A program made the position numbers and the translations under genes. A stretch of DNA of 64,000 nucleotides from Francisella persica ATCC VR-331. Its GTDB lineage: Bacteria > Pseudomonadota > Gammaproteobacteria > Francisellales > Francisellaceae. The DNA lies in contig NZ_CP013022.1 of the NCBI RefSeq assembly GCF_001653955.1, positions 1,302,001 through 1,366,000 of the forward strand. Direction: 5' to 3'. Below are positions 20,346 through 31,547 of this stretch, in pieces. Within the stretch, counting starts at the first letter, position 1; every line of letters begins with the position of its first letter. The notes beneath the pieces were generated by a model that was given only the letters and a program-made list of their open reading frames with translations, had not been told where the DNA came from and made no database searches.

Positions 20346-20600
20346 TTATTCTTCGATTGAAACAAACTTACGGTTTAAAGCACCACCTATATGGAACTTA
20401 ACTGTACCATCTTTAAGTGCAAATAATGTATGGTCTTTACCGCAACCAACATTTAAACCAGGATGAGTTTTAGTACCTCTCTGACGTATAATTATTGTAC
20501 CTGCCTTAACAAATTCACCACCATATCTTTTAACACCTAAATACTTAGGATTTGAATCTCTTCCGTTTCTACTACTACCACCAGCTTTCTTATGAGCCAT
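20346..20600 (-). CDS. rpmA: 50S ribosomal protein L27
   Basis: Large-subunit protein near the peptidyl transferase centre. N-terminus [20 protein letters not shown] with the conserved lysines and GxGG-like turn, followed by [15 protein letters not shown], are the family signatures. 84 aa is full length, without the cleaved N-terminal extension of Firmicutes. Downstream of rplU by 30 bases as in nearly all bacteria; transcribed with it. Confidence 0.98.
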   Translation of the reverse strand: MAHKKAGGSSRNGRDSNPKYLGVKRYGGEFVKAGTIIIRQRGTKTHPGLNVGCGKDHTLFALKDGTVKFHIGGALNRKFVSIEE

Positions 20601-20630
20601 TGTATACTCCTTAAATTATTTTTTTAAAAA

Positions 20631-20945
20631 TTATAAACTAATAGATGAAACTTTAACAACTGTAAAATACTGACGATGGCCTTGCTGCTTCATACTATGC
20701 TTACGACGACGGAACTTCATAATTTTAACTTTCTTATAACGACCTTGCTCAACTACTTCACCAACAACTTTAGCACCAGTTACCGTTGGAGCGCCAATTT
20801 TAACCTCACCTGCTGCAGTTTGCCCAATTAAAACTGTATCAAACTCAACTTTCTCACCAATACCAAGGTCAAACCTCTCAAGCTTAACTACTTCACCTTC
20901 TTTTACCTTGTATTGCTTACCGCCATTTTTAATTATCGCGTACAT
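20631..20945 (-). CDS. rplU: 50S ribosomal protein L21
   Basis: Large-subunit protein binding 23S r[23 protein letters not shown] at the start and [20 protein letters not shown] near residues 74-93 are typical of the family. 104 aa is normal. First gene of the rplU-rpmA operon with a good sigma-70 promoter about 110 bases upstream. Confidence 0.98.
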   Translation of the reverse strand: MYAIIKNGGKQYKVKEGEVVKLERFDLGIGEKVEFDTVLIGQTAAGEVKIGAPTVTGAKVVGEVVEQGRYKKVKIMKFRRRKHSMKQQGHRQYFTVVKVSSISL

Positions 20946-21052
20946 TTATTAACTCCATTTATTAGATTTAAATTCTCAGAACTGCCTAAATTAATAAACT
21001 TCTGACTTTTTGTTATTATTACAAATAACCTAGCTATAAAACTAGATGATGT

Positions 21053-21080
21053 ATTATAACAAAAATAATTAAAATCGCAA
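21053..21080 (-). promoter_or_regulatory. Sigma-70-type promoter for rplU-rpmA
   Basis: On the minus strand TTGCGA (21075-21080), a 16-nt spacer, then a perfect TATAAT (21053-21058). It points at rplU, giving a leader of about 100 nt. No other gene uses this strand between it and rplU. Confidence 0.55.
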
Positions 21081-21214
21081 ACACTAGTCTTAAAATTAGG
21101 CTTATATTTGGATAAAAGTTCTACTAATAACTAATATAAAATCAACGATTAGACATTATTTAAAATAAAATACAATTACTTTACTACAAAAATGTCACCA
21201 AAAGCCATTTTCTG

Positions 21215-22284
21215 ATGAGAATTAATAATCGCTCACGACTCTTTTAAGGAATCTATACCGGCTATAGAAGTATGCAATTCTATAGAAAATAGTTTTAAAA
21301 AAGTATTTCCTAAACTGAATATATCAAAATTCCTGTTGCTATGGAGGAGAAGGATATTTAGAAGTTATTGCCAAAAATTTACCTCTAGCAGAGAATTGTT
21401 ACACAATAAATGCTCCATTAGTTAATATTATTTAAGCTAACTACTTGATTAGTAATACAGCAATTATGGAACTTGCCCGAAGCCATAACTATTTGTACTT
21501 AGGTGATCTACAAATATTTTAGTTGATAAGGATATAAGTTTAAGCCACTGCTTTAGGCAAGTTCTATAATTGATGCTTTAATCGTGATATATCAAAGTTT
21601 GCTTTAACCTTAGATGGTGGTATAAGTAGCACTATGTAGACATTAGCTTACTTTAAGCTTTAGGGATTGAAATAAACCATATCAATAACCTGTTGTCTTT
21701 AAAATATTCAAATAGCCACTATTGATTTAAGTTCACTTAATCAGCGCTTAAAACACGCTAGTTTTAAAGTTGCTGGTGATGTTAATAATCCACTTTATGT
21801 GGTATAAATTGGTACGACTCTTACTTTTGGTAAACAAAAGGGAACAGCTAATAAACAGCTAAAAGATATAGATGATAAAATACGCAGTTTTGCAAACTTT
21901 TCCAAAAAATTATAAATAAAAACTTAGATAATTTATTATGTACTGTAGCTGCTGACGGTGTTGGTTTTGCTCTAGTAACATTTCTAAATGCTCAATTAGT
22001 CTCCGGCGCTGAATTAATCATATATACAATCAATTTTGATAACTATTTCAAAAATTGCGAAATTGTAATTGTTGGTGAAGGCAAAATGGATCAACAAAGT
22101 TTATATGGAAACAATCCTTTTATTGTAGCTAAAAGAGAAAAAAGCACAATATGAAAAAAGTAATTGCCATAGTTAGGTAGTTATGGAACTTGATGAAAAT
22201 GATATAAATACTTCAGTTACAGATGCTGTGTTCCCATATATATCTGAGTAAACTGCTACAAAAATTACTAAGTTTTTAGTCTGA
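21215..22284 (+). pseudogene. garK: Broken glycerate kinase (GarK/GlxK type)
   Basis: Remnant of the kinase that phosphorylates glycerate. From an ATG at 21215 the plus strand reads MRI, shifts, then HDSFKESIPAIEVCNSIENS, a shift around the GGEG motif (YGGEGYLEVIAKNLP), TAIMELARSHNYLYLGDLQI, then DLSSLNQRLKHASFKVAGD with the family's DVNNPL, FGKQKGTANKQL and finally GVGFALVTFLNAQLVSGAE and NCEIVIVGEGKMDQQSLYG. These are the type I glycerate kinase blocks in order. Numerous stops and frameshifts, and part of the GIGGSATNDGG region is missing. Converges on the tag remnant. Confidence 0.88.
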
Positions 22285-22730
22285 GTAATACTAACAATCG
22301 ACTAAATGATCATTTACTAGTCCCACTGCTCGGTATATAAGCGTAGATGATAGTTTGGTTTACAAAACCCCATAAATAATTACTAAAGCTACTAAACTCT
22401 TTTTGAATTTCTAAGAGTACTCGGGCATTATCTTTAGTTGAATAAATTTTTAATTTACTATAGATTTATACTAGGGTTAATTAGTAGAGTTTCAAGCTCT
22501 GAGTCTGTCATTATTAGCTATTTTAATTATATCAAAATTGTAAAAAGCGTCATTATAACTTTATCTTTTGTTTAGAATAGTTTCCCAGTTTAAACCAGTT
22601 TGAGCTTCTAATATTAGAAGCTCAAAAGCTCTCTATCATAATACTTTGGAATACCCATTTATTATCATGGTAATTAGCATAATAGCTCTTGATTCGGCTT
22701 ATTTCCAAAACAACGATTTCTATAATCCAT
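22276..22730 (-). pseudogene. tag: Broken DNA-3-methyladenine glycosylase I
   Basis: Remnant of the base excision enzyme that removes 3-methyladenine. Minus-strand pieces in order: NRCFGNK after an ATG at 22730, YHDNKW (cf. YHDxEWG), FELLILEAQTGLNWETILNK, YNDAFYNFDIIKIAN, MTDSELETLLINPSI, then STKDNARVLLEIQKEFSSFS, NYLWGFVNQ, a deletion that removes the LSKDLKKRGF block, TIIYAYI and AVGLVNDHLVDC followed by a stop. All Tag hallmarks are present but split over at least four frameshifts plus an internal deletion. A 28-base perfect palindrome lies inside the FELLILEAQ codons. Confidence 0.9.
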
Positions 22731-22817
22731 CTTATTTAGATACGTTAAATAATATTATTATATAAAATGGTTTGCATCAATTCTCAGTAGTTAGTAGATA
22801 TAATCAGAAAATAATAT

Positions 22818-25538
22818 TTACTCAACCTTACCATGACACTGTTTATACTTTTTTCCAGAACCACAAGGACAAGGGTCGTTTCTTTTAACTTTTATACCTT
22901 CCCTTCTAACTTGATGAACTTTTGGAGCTTCTACTCGCTTGCCTGCATCATGTCTTTGGTTGTTATCAATAACACTTTCATGCTCAGCTTTAATATCACT
23001 TATAGACTCTTGCCATTCTTGTTGAGCTCTTTGCGTTTCTTCTTCTGTAGCAATCCTAATCTTAGCAAGTGAAGATATAACTTCATATTTAAAATTATCC
23101 AGCATAGTTGAGAAAAGTTCAAATGCTTCTTTCTTATATTCATTTTTAGGATCTTTCTGGGCATAACCTCGTAAGTTAATACTATTACGTAAATGATCGA
23201 TAGAACTTAGATGCTCACGCCAATGACTATCAAGAGATTGTAATAATGAGAATTTCTCAAATTGTCTCACAGCTTCTGAATCTAAATTTTTAGTTTTTTC
23301 TGCAAACTCAATTTCTATTGCTTCTCGGACAAGCTTTTGAAGCTCTTCCTCTCCTAGTATATCATCTTCTTCATAAAGCTTTTGTAGATCAACATCAATC
23401 ATAAAATCAGATTTAAGAGCTTTTTCTAAACCTTCGAGATCCCATAACTCATGCATAGAACCAGCCGGTACATAATCGTGGAACAGTTGTTCCGCGACAT
23501 CAATACGGATATCAGCTAAAATATCACTTACATCATCAGCATCTAAGAATGCTTGTCTTTGCTCATAGATAACTTTACGCTGCGTATTAACAACATTATC
23601 ATATTCTAATAAATTCTTACGAATATCAAAATGATAACTTTCAACCTTACTTTGCGCTTTAGATATTACTTTTGACATAAAACCAAAAGCAAGAGACTCA
23701 CCGCCTTTTAAACCTTTCTTAACTCTCTCAGCCATGCTTTGAGAAGCAAAAATTCGTAATAAATTATCATCCATAGATAGATAGAATTTACTCTCACCTG
23801 GATCACCCTGACGCGCAGCACGACCTATTAACTGGTTATCAATTCTGCGTGAGTCATGTCTTTCTGAACCTATTATACACAAGCCTCCAGCTTTTTTAAC
23901 AGCCTCATTACGCTTTACCCACTCTGCTTTTATTTTAGCAATATCTTCTTGTGTAGGATCTTCTAGCTGAGCAATTTCAACTTCTAAATTACCACCAAGA
24001 ATAATATCTGTACCACGCCCTGCCATATTTGTTGCAATCGTTACAGCTCCTGGATAGCCTGCCATAGCAATGATAGCAGCTTCTTTCTCATGCTGCTTAG
24101 CATTTAAGACATTATGCTTAATTTTCTTTTTCTTCAACAGGGTTGATAATACTTCAGATGCTTCAATCGACGCCGTGCCAACTAATACCGGCTGATCTTT
24201 TGAAATTCTCTCTTTAATATCAACAACAATAGCATCAAATTTTTCTATAACACTACCATATATCTCATCATGATGATCTTTTCTAATCATTGGTTTATTA
24301 GTTGGAATAATGATTACCTCTAAACCATAGATAGAATGAAGCTCAAACGCCTCAGTATCAGCGGTACCAGTCATACCAGCAATTTTGTTATATAACTTAA
24401 AGAAATTTTGGAAAGTAATAGATGCCATTGTTTGATTTTCAGCATTGACTTTGACACCTTCTTTAGCCTCTATTGCCTGATGTAAACCGTCTGACCATCT
24501 GCGTCCAGGCATTGCCCTACCAGTACTCTCATCAATAATTACAACCTCTTGATCACGCACAATATAATCAACATTAAGCTGATATAATGAATGCGCTCTT
24601 AGGCATGCGTTTAAGTAGTGCATTTTTGTGATATTATGAGGACTATAAAGGTTATCATCCTCTTCAAGAATGTTTTCTTTTTTGAGTATATTTTCGATTT
24701 TTGCATAACCTTTTTCAGTTAAATAAGCATTTTTAGATTTCTCATCTACATAAAAATCTTTTTGCTCTTGCTCATTTTCAACTTCTTCTTTTTCTTGCTT
24801 ATCTAAGTAAGGAATTAATCTATTAAAAAGATTATACATCTCAGAACTATCGTCTGATGTGCCTGATATGATAAGTGGTGTTCTAGCCTCATCAATCAAA
24901 ATCGAATCAACTTCATCTATAATTACATAGTTGCGACTTCTTTGGACTTGCTGATCTTTGTCATAAGCCATATTATCTCTTAGATAATCAAAACCAAACT
25001 CATTGTTTGTACCATAGGTAATATCATAAGCATATGCCTGCTTGCGTTGCTCAGGATTTAAATCAGCAACTATGACACCGATAGACATACCTAAAAACTT
25101 ATAAATATCACTCATCAGCTCAGCATCACGCTTTGCTAGATAATCGTTGACTGTAATTACATGTACACCATTACCAGTCAAAGCATTTAAATAAGCTGGC
25201 AATGTAGCAACTAAAGTTTTACCCTCACCTGTTCTCATCTCAGCAACCTTACCTTGATGAAGAGCTATACCTCCTATTAGCTGAACATCATAGTGACGCA
25301 TATTTTTGGTACGTCTTGCAGCTTCTCTGACGGTTGCAAAAGCTTCTGGCAAAAGATTATCTAATATTTCACCATTTGCAAGTCTTTCTCGATATTCAAG
25401 AGTTTTTGCTTTCAATTGCTCATCACTAAGTTTCTCAAATCCAGGTTCTAAAGAATTGATTTTTTGAACTGTTTTAGAAACTTTTTTTATAAATCTTTCG
25501 TTACGACTACCTATTATCTTCTTTACTAAACCTAACAT
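22818..25538 (-). CDS. secA: Preprotein translocase ATPase SecA
   Basis: Motor that drives unfolded proteins through SecYEG. Helicase motif I is [11 protein letters not shown] (near 102), motif [17 protein letters not shown] (near 209), then the preprotein cross-linking domain, nucleotide-binding domain 2 with [11 protein letters not shown] and [13 protein letters not shown], and the C-terminal zinc tail [18 protein letters not shown] (C-x-C-x8-C-H). 906 aa is full length and the frame is clean. Essential and therefore intact between two pseudogenes. Confidence 0.98.
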   Translation of the reverse strand: MLGLVKKIIGSRNERFIKKVSKTVQKINSLEPGFEKLSDEQLKAKTLEYRERLANGEILDNLLPEAFATVREAARRTKNMRHYDVQLIGGIALHQGKVAEMRTGEGKTLVATLPAYLNALTGNGVHVITVNDYLAKRDAELMSDIYKFLGMSIGVIVADLNPEQRKQAYAYDITYGTNNEFGFDYLRDNMAYDKDQQVQRSRNYVIIDEVDSILIDEARTPLIISGTSDDSSEMYNLFNRLIPYLDKQEKEEVENEQEQKDFYVDEKSKNAYLTEKGYAKIENILKKENILEEDDNLYSPHNITKMHYLNACLRAHSLYQLNVDYIVRDQEVVIIDESTGRAMPGRRWSDGLHQAIEAKEGVKVNAENQTMASITFQNFFKLYNKIAGMTGTADTEAFELHSIYGLEVIIIPTNKPMIRKDHHDEIYGSVIEKFDAIVVDIKERISKDQPVLVGTASIEASEVLSTLLKKKKIKHNVLNAKQHEKEAAIIAMAGYPGAVTIATNMAGRGTDIILGGNLEVEIAQLEDPTQEDIAKIKAEWVKRNEAVKKAGGLCIIGSERHDSRRIDNQLIGRAARQGDPGESKFYLSMDDNLLRIFASQSMAERVKKGLKGGESLAFGFMSKVISKAQSKVESYHFDIRKNLLEYDNVVNTQRKVIYEQRQAFLDADDVSDILADIRIDVAEQLFHDYVPAGSMHELWDLEGLEKALKSDFMIDVDLQKLYEEDDILGEEELQKLVREAIEIEFAEKTKNLDSEAVRQFEKFSLLQSLDSHWREHLSSIDHLRNSINLRGYAQKDPKNEYKKEAFELFSTMLDNFKYEVISSLAKIRIATEEETQRAQQEWQESISDIKAEHESVIDNNQRHDAGKRVEAPKVHQVRREGIKVKRNDPCPCGSGKKYKQCHGKVE

Positions 25539-25670
25539 CCCTAATTAACCAACTCTTATTATATAATTTATATAAATAAAATACCCTGAAGATACATTAT
25601 ATAGAGTTTATAAGAAATTTAAATTAAGATAGAGGTATTAATTATAAGAATTATAATCTAACTCATCAAA

Positions 25671-26649
25671 ATGAGATATTTCTACTTAAACTTACTAACT
25701 ACGATAATACTTGGGCTAGCAATATCTAGCTGCTTTACTAGCGTACAAAAAAACAGTAAAAGTATAACCAACATGGTTTAATCTAGATTAGTCAAATACA
25801 GATGATTTTTTATGGCTTTGGTGCAGCAAAAATTTTCAAACAAGCAACTCAAAATGCTCTTGCTGATGTGGTTCAAAGGCTTCAAGTTTCAATATCGACA
25901 ACAGCTAGCTTTACAAATATCACTAATAATAACAAATTTCTCAAAAACTAACTCAAACCACTACAACTGCCAAAATAACTATTCATAACTACAAGATAGT
26001 CAATCAGGCAGAGCTTAAACAAATATTCTATACCAAAGTTCAAACCAATAAAACACAAACTATAAATGATTTTAAAGAACTTATTAGTAGTAATATTAAT
26101 CAAGCTCAACAACTACTAGCAACTATAAACAACAAAAGTTCACTTTACAGATTTGCTATAGCTCAGCAAGTGAATAAAACATACAACTAATAAAAAGTAG
26201 TTTAAGAACATTGATAATCTTAGTACCTGATAGCAATATTAATAGCCGAATTGACGCACTAAGCCAAATTGATAATCAGCTCTTGAATCTCACAAAAAGT
26301 TTACAAATAATGTTGATAAATAAAATAGTGGCTTTTTTACATAGTGGTTTTTTTTACAATTCACTTGAAAAGTTTTTGCAAGTAAATAACTATAATATTA
26401 CAAATAAAAAAGATTTAGTTAATACTAGATATAATGCTAAAACTTAGCTATTATGATAATCAATTTAATGATGATGAGTACTATCTTGAAACAAAAGTTG
26501 AGCTTCAAGCATTAGATGACTCAGCTAATAAATTAGCACCCAAAGAATATATTATCAAAACATGCTCAAAGCAAGGTAGAGTAGCTGCTATAGACAAAGC
26601 TGTGGAAGTATTCTATTCTCAACTTAATAATGCAGAGAGTATATATTAA
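25671..26649 (+). pseudogene. Broken LPP20-family lipoprotein gene
   Basis: Begins with ATG at 25671: MRYFYLNLLTTIILGLAISS then C, a lipoprotein signal peptide with an ISSC lipobox, followed after 38 codons by a stop. Another frame continues FYGFGAAKIFKQATQNALAD and RLQVSISTTASFTN, matching the 'GxGxGxxxxxAxxxALxDxxxRIxVSVxS' block of LPP20 lipoproteins. Further fragments follow at 26211-26447 (including SRIDALSQIDNQLLN) and at 26434-26649, which holds YDNQFNDDEYYLETKVEL and VAAIDKAVEVFYSQLNNAES. At least three disruptions. Function of the family in the envelope is poorly known. Confidence 0.7.
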
Positions 26650-26651
26650 AA

Positions 26652-27083
26652 ATGACTATAAAAAATTTTCCAGAAAAAATTGCTAGTATCAACTCACATA
26701 CAACGAGAAAGAAAATAACTAATACAACTTATGCTAGCAAACAACTTATATCTAAAGCAACCCAAATTAAAACCACTATTGAGGTTGCCAACAAAGAGTT
26801 ACACAAACTTAACTTACCTTATTTAAGAGATACCCAAATAGTTTTTTATTCTCCTAGTAAAATAATCATACATAGTAATAAAGAAATTCTGAAATCAAAG
26901 CTTAAAGAACTTCATGACCAGTTTGTCACACAACTAAGACAAAATAGCATATTTTCTAAGCTTGAGAAAATAGATATAATTATAAATTACACACAAAACA
27001 ATAAAAAAACAAAGCCAACTATAACCAATGAGATTGGTAAGCAAGCACTAGAAAAAATTAAGAAACAGCTTTGTAGAGATTAA
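26652..27083 (+). CDS. DUF721/DciA-like protein
   Basis: Small basic protein (143 aa) without a signal peptide. The pattern QLISKATQIKTTIEVANKEL, LHKLNLPYLRDTQIV, then IHSNKEILKSKLKELHDQF resembles DUF721/DciA proteins, which help load the replicative helicase in bacteria lacking DnaC, and which often lie next to secA in gammaproteobacteria. It is intact, starting 3 bases after the end of the LPP20-like remnant. The match is by general pattern and location, so an unknown small protein is the alternative. Confidence 0.5.
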   Translation: MTIKNFPEKIASINSHTTRKKITNTTYASKQLISKATQIKTTIEVANKELHKLNLPYLRDTQIVFYSPSKIIIHSNKEILKSKLKELHDQFVTQLRQNSIFSKLEKIDIIINYTQNNKKTKPTITNEIGKQALEKIKKQLCRD

Positions 27084-27098
27084 AATCGAGAAATTTTA

Positions 27099-27818
27099 CT
27101 AGTTTTCTTTGATTGTACCTAAAGCCACTTCTATCATACTTGTAAAACATTGCTCTCTTTGTTGAGCTGTAGTAGATTCACCAGTTATAAAGCTATCAGA
27201 AATAGTTACAACTGCAGAAGCCTTTTTACCTAACTCACTTGCTGTAGCAAATAAAGCTGCTGTCTCCATCTCAACCAAATCACAGTTATACTTTTTGACT
27301 ATTTTTTTGTAATCTTCAGAATTTCTATAAAAAACATCAGTACAATGTGCTTTTGCCTTCTTAAATTCTATATTCTGTCTTGCAGCAGATTCTATAAGCT
27401 CTTTATTAAGCTCTTCTGAAGACCTTACATCACGAACTTTACTTCCTGTAACGATTGCAACAAAATCAGATTCACCATAGCTTTCCTCGATAAGAACAAT
27501 ATCATAAACTTTAAACTCAGCTTTGTATGATCCAGCTGAGCCAACTCTAATAATACTATCGATATCATAATATTTAAAAAGTTCATAAGCATAAATACCC
27601 ATACTTGGCATACCCATTCCAGATCCCATAACACTAACTTTTTTACCCTTGTATGTGCCTGTATAGCCAAACATATTTCTGACAGCATTAACTCTGACTA
27701 CATTTTCTAGGTAGTTATCAGCAATATATTTAGCTCTTAATGGATCTCCAGGCATAATCACTGTTTTTGCAAATTCTTCTTTTCTTAATGTTTCTATATG
27801 AGGAGTAGGTAACGACAT
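27099..27818 (-). CDS. deoD: Purine-nucleoside phosphorylase, DeoD type
   Basis: Phosphorolysis of purine nucleosides to base and ribose 1-phosphate. Family I features: MPGDPLRAKYIADNYL near 22-37 (phosphate site), GSGMGMPSMGIYAYELF, and EMETAALFATASELG near 182 with the substrate-binding Glu pair. SDSFITGESTTAQQRE contains the catalytic Asp. 239 aa is exactly DeoD length, indicating the hexameric bacterial type. Retained while the pyrimidine counterparts udp and cdd (about 47.5-48.7 kb) have decayed. Confidence 0.96.
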   Translation of the reverse strand: MSLPTPHIETLRKEEFAKTVIMPGDPLRAKYIADNYLENVVRVNAVRNMFGYTGTYKGKKVSVMGSGMGMPSMGIYAYELFKYYDIDSIIRVGSAGSYKAEFKVYDIVLIEESYGESDFVAIVTGSKVRDVRSSEELNKELIESAARQNIEFKKAKAHCTDVFYRNSEDYKKIVKKYNCDLVEMETAALFATASELGKKASAVVTISDSFITGESTTAQQREQCFTSMIEVALGTIKEN

Positions 27819-28025
27819 ATCTTTTCCCTTTATTCTTAAGTTCTTTGAGATTATTAATTAGCATAAATTTAAACAAAAATCTTAGTTTTATAACATTTTA
27901 TAGCATTAACTAATCTTATATTAATATAAAAAAACTTTATTTAAAACACAAAAAGTTAGATAAATAGTTTTTTTATATTGGAATAACAATAAAATAAAAT
28001 TAATCTAGAATAAAAGGTGATGCGC

Positions 28026-29972
28026 TTAAAGAGCTTCTTTAGGGTTAGAATCATCAGCTACTTCTGACTCATCTTCAACTGGTGCTACTGGTGCTATAAT
28101 CTTACCTGTATCTTTTGGTTTATAACTATCACCATATTCACCTGGATCACGCACTTGACGTCTAGCCATTAGATCATCAACTTGTAGTGCATCTATAGTT
28201 TCATATTTCATTAGCGCATCAGCCATAGCATGTAGGATATCGATATTCTCTTCTAGCAATTGCTTAGCCTTAGCATAACTTGTCTCTATTAGTTTACGCA
28301 CCTCAATATCTACTTCTCGGATAGTAGAGTCTGAAAGTTTAACAGATTTGCCACCGCTAACTCCAAAAGGTCCATCATCTTCAACATCATATAGGATAGT
28401 TCCCACTACATCAGATAATCCCCAACGTGCAACATAGTTACGCGCAATATTAGTAGCTACTTGAATATCATTAGAAGCCCCAGTAGTTACATAATCATAA
28501 CCAAAAATAAGCTCTTCAGCGATTCTACCACCAAAGATACTACATAGGCGCCCACACAATACTAGTCTACTCTGGCTAACAGTATCACCTTCTGGCATAT
28601 ACATTGTCACACCAAGCGCTCTACCTCTAGGTATGATACTTACTTTATAAACTGGATCATGCTCTGGCATTAAACGACCAATAATAGCATGACCTGCTTC
28701 ATGGTAAGCTGTAAGCTTTTTCTCTTTTTCAGTCATTGCCATACTTCTTCTTTCAGAGCCCATTAAGATTTTATCTTTAGCTTTTTCAAAATCAGCCATT
28801 GATACTTTATCTTTAGACTCTCTTGCAGCAAATAAAGCGGCTTCATTAACAAGGTTTGCAAGTTCTGCCCCAGAAAATCCTGGCGTACCTCTTGCTATCC
28901 AATCAGCACGGACATCTTCGCCTAAAGCAATTTTTTTCATATGAACTTTTAGTATCGCTTCACGCCCTTTTACCGTTGGCAAACCAACTGTAACCTGTCT
29001 ATCGAATCTACCTGGTCTTAGTAATGCTTTATCTAAAACATCTGGCCTATTAGTAGCAGCTATTACTATTACACCCTCGTTATCAGCAAAACCATCCATC
29101 TCAACAAGCATCTGGTTAAGAGTTTGCTCTCTCTCATCATTACCACCACCCATACCTGAACCACGATGACGACCAACTGCATCTATTTCATCAATAAACA
29201 CTAAACAAGGAGCTTTCTTTTTAGCTTGTTCAAACATATCACGAACACGTGATGCACCTACACCAACAAACATCTCAACAAAATCAGAGCCTGAAATTGA
29301 GAAAAACGGTACCTTTGCCTCACCTGCAATAGCTCTAGCCAAGAGTGTCTTACCAGTACCTGGAGGCCCTACCATTAAGACACCTTTAGGAATCTTACCA
29401 CCAATTTTTTCATATTTTTTTGGCTCACGTAAAAAATCAACTATCTCGGCAATCTCTTCCTTAGCTTCATCAACACCAGCAACATCATCTAAAGTTACTT
29501 TAATCTCATCTTCACCAAGTAGTTTTGCTTTACTCTTACCAACAGAAAAAGGCCCACCTTTGCTACCGCCACCAGCCTTGATCATCATATAAATGAAAAA
29601 ACCAAAGATTAGCAGCATTGGTAACCAGTTAAGCAAAAATGTCAAAAATATATTAGGCTTTTCTGGAGCTTTTGCTTTGACTATAGCTTTACTATCTTCT
29701 AATTTGTTAACTAAACTACCATCTAGTAATGGTGCATAGGTTACAAAAGTTTCCCCTTCATTAGTCTTACCTGTGATAGTTCTACCATCAACATCTACAA
29801 CGCTAATCTGGTTACCTTTTAGCTTGGAAATAAATGTAGAATAATTTATATTTTTAGATGATCCATTTGTATCATTAATACCATTGAAAAGTAGTAGCAT
29901 CCCACCAATGATTAAAACCCAAAAAATAATATTTTTAATCATATTATTTTTATTATCATTATTTTGTGCCAT
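28026..29972 (-). CDS. ftsH: ATP-dependent zinc metalloprotease FtsH
   Basis: Membrane-anchored AAA+ protease for membrane protein quality control and LPS regulation. Transmembrane segments at about 12-30 and 112-130 flank a periplasmic domain; Walker A GPPGTGKT at 202-209, Walker B VFIDEID near 258-264, the second region of homology [20 protein letters not shown], and zinc site HEAGH at 424-428. A C-terminal coiled tail ends at residue 648, a normal length. Monocistronic here; the usual rlmE neighbour is not present. Confidence 0.97.
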   Translation of the reverse strand: MAQNNDNKNNMIKNIIFWVLIIGGMLLLFNGINDTNGSSKNINYSTFISKLKGNQISVVDVDGRTITGKTNEGETFVTYAPLLDGSLVNKLEDSKAIVKAKAPEKPNIFLTFLLNWLPMLLIFGFFIYMMIKAGGGSKGGPFSVGKSKAKLLGEDEIKVTLDDVAGVDEAKEEIAEIVDFLREPKKYEKIGGKIPKGVLMVGPPGTGKTLLARAIAGEAKVPFFSISGSDFVEMFVGVGASRVRDMFEQAKKKAPCLVFIDEIDAVGRHRGSGMGGGNDEREQTLNQMLVEMDGFADNEGVIVIAATNRPDVLDKALLRPGRFDRQVTVGLPTVKGREAILKVHMKKIALGEDVRADWIARGTPGFSGAELANLVNEAALFAARESKDKVSMADFEKAKDKILMGSERRSMAMTEKEKKLTAYHEAGHAIIGRLMPEHDPVYKVSIIPRGRALGVTMYMPEGDTVSQSRLVLCGRLCSIFGGRIAEELIFGYDYVTTGASNDIQVATNIARNYVARWGLSDVVGTILYDVEDDGPFGVSGGKSVKLSDSTIREVDIEVRKLIETSYAKAKQLLEENIDILHAMADALMKYETIDALQVDDLMARRQVRDPGEYGDSYKPKDTGKIIAPVAPVEDESEVADDSNPKEAL

Positions 29973-30172
29973 ATATTTATTTAATCCTTTCTTCCTTATA
30001 AAGTTTAATACTCAATTTTAACTAATATACTATAGTAAAAAAATTCATTATTAGCTAGTCGTTTTGCCAAAAAATTGTATAGTACTTTTTATATATTATA
30101 GCTCAATATAAATGATAATACTCTTTATATTACCTACTATATTTTTTATCTCAACAAAAATCATATTGGATC

Positions 30173-31514
30173 AAAATTTAAAACAAAACATAGGTTTAGT
30201 TATGCTTATTAAACTAATAGATGGTTCAGCACTAAAAATACTGCACAGCAACAAATAAAAATGACTTAGATGTCAATGCAATCATTCTAAAAATAGCAAA
30301 TACCGTATATTTGCTTGCTTTGAGATTATTTATCCCAGCATCTGGGTAAATATCAGATAAAATTGGTAGCAAAAATCTACTAGTAATTTCAATCACCGGT
30401 TTCATGCTATCATCTATAGCATGTGGACTACTAACTAATCTTACTTGTTTGGTTATTTTTAGAGCTGTTCAAGAAACTTTTTGTGATTTTGTCACACCTG
30501 TCGCCCTCTTAGTAATAGTTTAGAATCTACAAAAATGTACTCACAGCAATGTCATAGTTGCTGTAATCACTGCGTTATGACCAATACCTTGACCCTTTAT
30601 TTGGAGGAGCTATTACTACTCATATTGGCTGGAGAATGATTTTTTTTATTAATGTTCTAATTGGTATAATAACTGTAACTTTGATATATCTATATCTATC
30701 AATTATTAGCTCTTTAGCATTACAAAAAATTAATTTGAAAGGTTTTATTATTATTGGTACTTCTTATTAATATATGATGTTTTTATAGACTTGATTATAG
30801 ATACACAAATCCTTGTTGATATAAAATGGCTGCTACTGATCTTTGTAGTTATCCTTTTTATTATATATACTCCATGCTCAGAGTTTGAAAGATAATGCTG
30901 TTATTAACTTAACTATTTTTGATAATAGCTGCTTTATGTATTTCACCATAATGAGTTCAACCTCAAGACTTTTAGTAATGGAAATGTCATTTATTTTTCC
31001 AATATATTTAAAAACCAAGTAAGGTTTTTGTGCTTTTGAATATGGGTTTATTTTTATTGTTCTTTATGATACGTGATTAGTTTGTTAAAAAGTTTGTAAA
31101 AAGAGTTTTAGCTAGAGAGCACTTTTATAAGTTTTTCATTATTTATCTATGTCTAATAGCTACTACATGATTTAGGTATTGATAGGTTTTTTATCCACTT
31201 TATATTTATTAGTTTTTGCGATATTACTGAGTATGCTTGTTTTTTGTTTTGGCATGTTCACCATGATTAGTATCACGCTGGAATATCATAATTAATATAC
31301 AAAATGATACTTATATGAGCAGAGCAACTGTCATAAATAGTTTGATAATCCAACTTACAAACGAATTTGCGATTTCTTGGGTTGGAATAGTTTTGGCTAA
31401 TTTTTCAGGAATTAATCACATTGATTTTAGTTAAAAATATCATTATTAGCTTTTGCAGCGGTTAAGTTTATATACTCTATCGGGCTTTTAGTGATTTTAA
31501 TCTATGTAACTTAA
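30173..31514 (+). pseudogene. Broken DHA2/EmrB-type MFS multidrug exporter
   Basis: Plus-strand fragments spell an MFS exporter of 14 helices: IKLIDGSALKIL (cf. the 'D.TaLNvAl' motif of EmrB), a frame with ISDKIGSKNLLVISITGFML and SSIACGLLTNLTCLVIFRAV, then THIGWRMIFFINVLIGIITV, matching 'WRWIFFINVPIG'. The last helix ends LLVILIYVT at a TAA at 31512-31514. There are a dozen or more stops and shifts, so decay is advanced. The exact start cannot be placed. Confidence 0.85.
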
Positions 31515-31547
31515 TAATTTAAACAGTGTGCCAATATCTTAGTTTAG

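Noticed and set aside
22599-22626. Perfect palindrome as a transcription terminator or operator
   Set aside because: It falls on conserved codons of the tag remnant and has no T-tract on either side.
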